A DNA stretch of 9,372 nucleotides from NCBI GenBank assembly GCA_002482435.1, contig DLFZ01000058.1, forward strand, positions 177 to 9,548, in the 5' to 3' direction. This DNA comes from Christensenella sp. UBA7707. Its GTDB lineage: Bacteria > Bacillota > Clostridia > Christensenellales > CAG-138. The notes beneath the pieces were generated by a model, which did no database searches, had not been told where the DNA came from, and saw nothing but the letters and a program-made list of their open reading frames with translations. Both the position numbers and the translations under genes were made by a program. Positions 5,826-9,372 of the stretch are shown here, piece by piece. Position 1 is the stretch's first letter, and each line of letters starts with the position of its first letter.

Positions 5826-6683
5826 ATGCGAAAAAGTACGAAAACAAAACGAGTCGTCATCGCCGCTGCCGCTTTGCTAGCGGCGCTCGCTTGCTTTTTT
5901 CTTTGGCAGAACAACGACATTGTGACAACGAACTTCACCTACCAAAGCGATAAGGTTCCGCAGGCGTTTGACGGTTTTGTGGTCGTACAGGTTTCCGACC
6001 TTCACAACAAGCGCTTCGGCGCGGGGCAGAACATACTCTTAAACAAAATCGATGCGCTCTCGCCGAACGTGATCCTTGTGACAGGCGATCTTGTTGACCG
6101 CCGCCGTTATGAGCTTGCGCCCGCTATGGAGTTTATAGAAGGTGCGTTGCAAATTGCGCCGGTAATTTATGTTCCGGGCAACCACGAGGCGTGGTCAGGG
6201 CGCTACAACGAGGTTCGTACGGCGCTTCTTGACGCGGGCGTAACGGTGCTTGAAAACGCCTCGTATACCTTTGCGCGCGGCGATGACGAGCTTGTTTTTC
6301 TTGGTGCGCGCGATCCGGACTTTCTCACACAAACCTACGCGCAGGGCACGGATACAAGCGAAATTTCCGCGTTTCTTAGCGATTGGAAGGACGAAAGCGG
6401 CTTCAAACTTCTTCTTTCGCACAGGCCGGAACTTTTTGACCTCTACGCACAAAACCGCATGGACATGGTGTTTTCCGGCCATGCGCACGGCGGGCAGATA
6501 CGCCTCCCCTTCATCGGTGCGCTGTACGCGCCCGATCAAGGCCTTTTTCCCAAATATACAGCAGGCCGCTATGAACAAGGGCAAACCTCCATGCTCCTTA
6601 GCCGCGGCCTTGGCAACAGCCTTTTCCCGTTTCGCGTGTTCAACCGGCCGGAGCTTGTTTGTGTAACGTTTCAAGCGGGGTAA
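5826..6683 (+). CDS. Membrane-anchored calcineurin-like metallophosphoesterase (YkuE-like)
   Basis: A 285-residue binuclear-metal phosphoesterase. A basic N-terminus and one helix (about 9-27) act as an uncleaved anchor or signal, putting the catalytic domain outside the membrane. All metal ligand blocks are present: SDLH (Asp58, His60), GDLVD (Asp88), GNHE (Asn119, His120), SHRP (His199) and GHAHGGQ (His219, His221). The strand FVVVQVSDLHNKRFG and the GGQIRLPF...LFPKYTAGRY region match the COG1408/YkuE type, some of which act on lipid-linked or lipid-A-like phosphates; the substrate here is unknown. The start at 5826 follows GGAGAGGA closely, and the anchor begins immediately; a longer in-frame start at 5640 would lie inside the LCP gene. 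Position between the LCP protein (25 bp) and the kinase-like gene (8 bp) suggests one transcript and possibly work on envelope lipid phosphates. Confidence 0.92.
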   Translation: MRKSTKTKRVVIAAAALLAALACFFLWQNNDIVTTNFTYQSDKVPQAFDGFVVVQVSDLHNKRFGAGQNILLNKIDALSPNVILVTGDLVDRRRYELAPAMEFIEGALQIAPVIYVPGNHEAWSGRYNEVRTALLDAGVTVLENASYTFARGDDELVFLGARDPDFLTQTYAQGTDTSEISAFLSDWKDESGFKLLLSHRPELFDLYAQNRMDMVFSGHAHGGQIRLPFIGALYAPDQGLFPKYTAGRYEQGQTSMLLSRGLGNSLFPFRVFNRPELVCVTFQAG

Positions 6684-6691
6684 ATCACCGC

Positions 6692-7609
6692 ATGAGCTTG
6701 GAAGGAAAACAACCCCTTATGGATTTGCAGGAACTGTTTTCGCAGGAGCGCATTATAAGCGCAAGGCCGCTTTCCCCGGGTTATGACAATCATTCGAGCG
6801 ATGTTTGGCATGTTGTTACCCAAAAGCGAGAAGTTGTTGTGCGCTCGTCGAAGCTCGGCGGCCCGGACAGCATTTTTTGGAAGGGCTGCAATCTGCTGTT
6901 CGGCATCGATCCTTCCGATGTGTTTCGTCTTGAAAAGGTAAACGCCGCGCTTGCCGCTGCGAGCGGTATCGCCGTGCCGAGGGTGCTTGAGAAACACATG
7001 CTCGACCGCCCGTATCTGGTGCTTGAATATCTACACGGGCAAATGCTGGATAGCTTTTATGGGCAAACACCTTCGTTTCTGGAACGCTTTGGCGCGGGGC
7101 TTGCGCGCATTCATAAAGGAACCATGAGGGACCATGCAGGCAGCCCCGACGGTGCTTTTCGCATTGCGCTCTCCGAAGTTCACGGCCATATGGCCGAATG
7201 TATGGAGCGCATGGTAGCGGACGTTTACGGCACCGATGCGAAAATAACAGCCGCGCTCAAGCGAATGCTTTTTGCGGTGCGCGCGCTTCCCGCGCCTAAG
7301 GAAGCATGCTTTGTAATGCCGGACATAGATCCGACACAGTTTTTGACCGACGGAAAAAGCATAACCCGCCTTGTGGATACGGAAGCCTATGGTCTGGGGC
7401 CGCGTGCGCTCGACTTTGTGGCGCTTGAATATGTGCTTTCGCCAAAGGAAGCCGCCGCATTTGCGCGCGGCTACCAAACGGTTCTTGCGCTGCCGGAGTT
7501 AAACGCTTGCAGAACCCCGTACCGCTATTTATACCGGCTCATGGAAATACAGGATAAGGTTGATTTGGACAAATGGCTCAGCTTTCCCGCTGTGTTTGAG
7601 AACGTATAA
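6692..7609 (+). CDS. Divergent APH-fold (aminoglycoside phosphotransferase-like) kinase family protein
   Basis: A 305-residue cytoplasmic protein with the APH/choline-kinase-like fold. The N-lobe contains EVVVRSS (47-53), where the family's ATP-binding strand usually ends in Lys or Arg. The hinge is RPYLVLEYLHG (106-116), followed by GAGLARIHK (134-142). The catalytic loop, normally HGDxxxxN, reads MPDIDPTQ (209-216): the Asp (211) is kept, His is Met and the metal-binding Asn is Gln. The DFG-equivalent VDTE (228-231) followed by GLGPRALDF (234-242) is intact. It may phosphorylate a small metabolite, or be a weak or inactive kinase; antibiotic resistance is not implied. Start choice is uncertain: the ATG at 6692 lies 8 bp after the phosphoesterase stop with only a GGGG tract upstream, while the in-frame ATG at 6719 has GGAAGGA but 12 bases away. 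Last gene of the run, ending before a strong terminator. Confidence 0.8.
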   Translation: MSLEGKQPLMDLQELFSQERIISARPLSPGYDNHSSDVWHVVTQKREVVVRSSKLGGPDSIFWKGCNLLFGIDPSDVFRLEKVNAALAAASGIAVPRVLEKHMLDRPYLVLEYLHGQMLDSFYGQTPSFLERFGAGLARIHKGTMRDHAGSPDGAFRIALSEVHGHMAECMERMVADVYGTDAKITAALKRMLFAVRALPAPKEACFVMPDIDPTQFLTDGKSITRLVDTEAYGLGPRALDFVALEYVLSPKEAAAFARGYQTVLALPELNACRTPYRYLYRLMEIQDKVDLDKWLSFPAVFENV

Positions 7610-7644
7610 AATTTTGTTTATTTCCCCGGAAATTTAAGGCAAAG

Positions 7645-7680
7645 AAAAAGCCGCTTCGGAAAACCCGAAGCGGCTTTTTT
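7645..7680. terminator. Bidirectional intrinsic terminator between convergent genes
   Basis: GCCGCTTCGG (7650-7659) and CCGAAGCGGC (7665-7674) form a perfect 10-bp stem around AAAAC. An A5 run precedes it and a T6 run (7675-7680) follows, giving a U-tract on both strands. It lies 35 bases after the kinase-like gene's stop and 23 bases beyond the E1 beta stop, so it should end both convergent transcripts. Confidence 0.93.
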
Positions 7681-7703
7681 GTGTTTGAGAAAAATATTCT
7701 TTT

Positions 7704-8684
7704 TCAGAGGCAAAGCTCCTTGGCGGCCGAAAAAATGTCCTCCTCGCCGGGGAGTACGGCGCTTTCAATCTCAAGCGCGGAGGGGATGGGGCAAAACTGC
7801 GCGCCTAGGCGCTTGAGGGGCCTTTTGAGCGAAAAGAAAGCGTCACTTCCGGCAATGGTCGCGGCAAGCTCGCCGCCAAACCCGCCAAAGCAAACGGCCT
7901 CATGTGCAATAAGGACGCGGCCTGTCTTTTTCGCCGTCGCAAGCACGGCAGAAGTATCGAGCGGCGAAAGGGTGCGAAGATCCAAAACCTCCGCGTCGAT
8001 GCCCTCTTTTTCGAGGCGCTTAGCCGCCTTCAGGCTCATTTGTACCATGCGACCATAGGTGATGATGGAAATGTCTTTCCCCGCGCGCTTTATGTCCGCA
8101 ACGCCCAGTGGTATGGCATATTCGCCCTCGGGCACGGGGCCTGTCGTTTCGTAAAGCTTTTTTTGTTCGAACACCAAAACGGGGTTGTCATCGAGGATGG
8201 CCGATGTTAAAAGCCCCTTCGCATCGTAAGGCGTGGATGGTACTACCACCTTTAGACCCGGGATGTGGCAGAAAAGCCCCTCGAGGGACTGGGAATGCTG
8301 TGCCGAAGCGCCCGTGCCGCCGCCCGCCGCGAGGCGGATTACCATGGGTACGCTCGCGTTTTTGCCGAGCATGAAGCGCATTTTTGCCGCTTGGTTTACG
8401 ATTTGGTCGAAGCAAACGGAGATAAAGTCGGAAAACATGATGTCGATGATGGGCCGCATGCCCGTGAGCGCCGCGCCTACGCCTGCACCCACAAACGCGT
8501 TTTCGGAAATGGGGGTGTCGCGTACACGGTCGGGGCCGAATTCCTCGAGCATCCCCTCGGGTACGCCAAACGTGCCGCCGTAAATGCCAACGTCCTCGCC
8601 CATTAAAAACACGCGTTCGTCGCGGCGCATGCGCTCGCACATGGCCTCGCGAAGCGCATCCGCGTAGCTTATAATACGTTCCAT
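7704..8684 (-). CDS. Thiamine-diphosphate 2-oxo acid/acetoin dehydrogenase E1 component, beta subunit (PdhB/AcoB-like)
   Basis: A full-length 326-residue E1 beta, typical for the family. With E1 alpha it forms the alpha2-beta2 enzyme that decarboxylates pyruvate (or cleaves acetoin) on thiamine diphosphate and passes the acyl group to lipoyl-E2. Recognisable blocks are FLMGEDVG (26-33; Glu30 is the cofactor-activating Glu), RVRDTPISENAFVGAGVGAA (53-72), GGGTGASAQHSQSLE (121-135) with His130, and GLKVVVPSTPYDAKGLL (143-159). The transketolase C-terminal domain starts near 190. The AQHSQSLE and PSTPYDAKGLL wording recalls AcoB-type as much as PdhB, so the substrate is left open. The ATG at 8684 is 4 bp after the alpha stop, with AGGG 7 bases upstream. 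An ATG at 8699 with GGAGG 9 bases upstream would overlap alpha by a few codons and remains possible. The pair looks translationally linked. Confidence 0.93.
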   Translation of the reverse strand: MERIISYADALREAMCERMRRDERVFLMGEDVGIYGGTFGVPEGMLEEFGPDRVRDTPISENAFVGAGVGAALTGMRPIIDIMFSDFISVCFDQIVNQAAKMRFMLGKNASVPMVIRLAAGGGTGASAQHSQSLEGLFCHIPGLKVVVPSTPYDAKGLLTSAILDDNPVLVFEQKKLYETTGPVPEGEYAIPLGVADIKRAGKDISIITYGRMVQMSLKAAKRLEKEGIDAEVLDLRTLSPLDTSAVLATAKKTGRVLIAHEAVCFGGFGGELAATIAGSDAFFSLKRPLKRLGAQFCPIPSALEIESAVLPGEEDIFSAAKELCL

Positions 8685-8688
8685 TTCG

Positions 8689-9372
8689 TTACCCTGCATA
8701 AACCAGCGCCTCCAAGTCCTCCGCGCGCGGGGGTTCGCAGGCGTCGGCAAAATCCACCGCGGCTAAGATGGCGGCCGCAGCGCGTTCTTCTTTTTCTTTG
8801 AGCTCCGCGTCACGAACGCCGTTTGCAACAAGCGTCGTGGCAAAGCGCGAAATGGGATTTTGCGCTTCCCAGAGGGTGATTTCCTCGCGGGTGCGGTATT
8901 TGTTTTTATCGCTCTTGGAGTGGCCGCATGTGCGGTAGGAATGCTCCACCACAAATGCGGGGGCACCCGCTTCGAGCACATATTGCCGCGCCTCGCGCAC
9001 GGTTTTGTACACGTCGAGCACGTCGTTGCCATCCGCCTCAAATGTGCGGATGCCGTAGGCCACCGCGCGCTTTTTCAAATCGGTTTCCTTGGATGCCTTG
9101 CAAAGCGGCGTTGACATGCCGTAGCAGTTGTTGATGCACGCAAATACCACGGGAAGACCCCATACGGCTGCAAGGTTCAGCGCCTCGTGCACCGCGCCTT
9201 GGTTAAAGGAGCCGTCGCCCATGTAGCAAAGCACCACGCGGTTTTTCTCACCGGAAAGTTTGATGGAAAGCCCCGCGCCGCAAGCGATGGGCGCGTTCGC
9301 GCCGACGATGCCGTTGGCGCCGAGCATGTTTTTTTCAAGATCGGCAATGTGCATGGAGCCGCCGCGGCCGCC
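8689..9372 (-). CDS. Thiamine-diphosphate 2-oxo acid/acetoin dehydrogenase E1 component, alpha subunit (PdhA/AcoA-like), N-terminus beyond the window
   Basis: The C-terminal 227 residues of an E1 alpha subunit; about 90-100 N-terminal residues lie past 9372, and the frame is open to the window edge. The visible part starts in GGRGGSMHIAD, continues to the LGANGIVGA loop (17-25), and has the thiamine diphosphate/magnesium motif GDGSFNQG (52-59) closing with NN (81-82) and YGMSTP (84-89). SYRTCGHSKSDKNKYR (145-160) is the phosphorylation-loop region; its GHSKSD-N-YRT form, followed by EEITLWEAQNPI, resembles AcoA-type acetoin dehydrogenase subunits. The subunit binds the cofactor pyrophosphate while the beta subunit supplies the activating Glu. 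The internal ATG at 9354 falls within a conserved motif and is not the start. It precedes the beta subunit by 4 bp on the same strand, so the two are cotranscribed and probably assembled together. Confidence 0.93.
   Translation of the reverse strand, partial: GGRGGSMHIADLEKNMLGANGIVGANAPIACGAGLSIKLSGEKNRVVLCYMGDGSFNQGAVHEALNLAAVWGLPVVFACINNCYGMSTPLCKASKETDLKKRAVAYGIRTFEADGNDVLDVYKTVREARQYVLEAGAPAFVVEHSYRTCGHSKSDKNKYRTREEITLWEAQNPISRFATTLVANGVRDAELKEKEERAAAAILAAVDFADACEPPRAEDLEALVYAG

Noticed and set aside
6692..7609. Calling the APH-like gene an aminoglycoside resistance determinant
   Set aside because: The fold is shared by many metabolic kinases, the catalytic motif is altered, and the context is chromosomal housekeeping without mobile DNA.

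Overview
The window looks like chromosomal DNA of a Gram-positive (Bacillota/Clostridia-type) bacterium of moderately high GC. The grounds are strong GGAGG-type ribosome binding sites, extended -10 promoters, an LytR-CpsA-Psr (LCP) cell-wall protein, a UMF1-type transporter and AcoA/AcoB-like dehydrogenase subunits. An uncultured gut anaerobe, for example a Christensenellales-like lineage, would fit; that placement is inference. I see no tRNA, rRNA, CRISPR array, insertion sequence or phage gene.

Layout. (1) 1-1399, minus strand: a small two-helix membrane protein followed by a YfcC/DcuC-family transporter whose C-terminus lies beyond the left edge. (2) 1400-1654: a divergent intergenic region with a promoter for each side, an 8-bp palindrome over the minus -10, and a pair of 9-bp direct repeats 22 bp apart. 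(3) 1655-4152, plus strand: a PlsC-type acyltransferase with a zinc-ribbon-like cysteine cluster, then a UMF1/Atg22-like major facilitator, 26 bp apart and probably cotranscribed. (4) 4153-4303: a hairpin-rich gap with a perfect TATAAT extended -10. (5) 4304-7609, plus strand: a closely spaced run of an LCP glycopolymer transferase, a membrane-anchored YkuE-like metallophosphoesterase and a divergent APH-fold kinase-like protein. (6) 7645-7680: a strong bidirectional terminator. (7) 7704-9372, minus strand: E1 beta and (partial) E1 alpha of a thiamine-diphosphate 2-oxo acid/acetoin dehydrogenase.

How the parts fit. The central plus-strand genes have an envelope theme (phospholipid acylation, wall glycopolymer attachment, a membrane phosphoesterase), while the flanking minus-strand genes are carbon metabolism and transport. 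All the large genes belong to known families. I found no convincing undescribed multi-gene system. The most unusual points are the acyltransferase-zinc ribbon fusion, the promoter nested inside a terminator-like inverted repeat, the symmetric -10 palindrome, the APH-like protein with an altered Brenner motif, and an E1 alpha/beta pair that is terminated with no E2 or E3 behind it.
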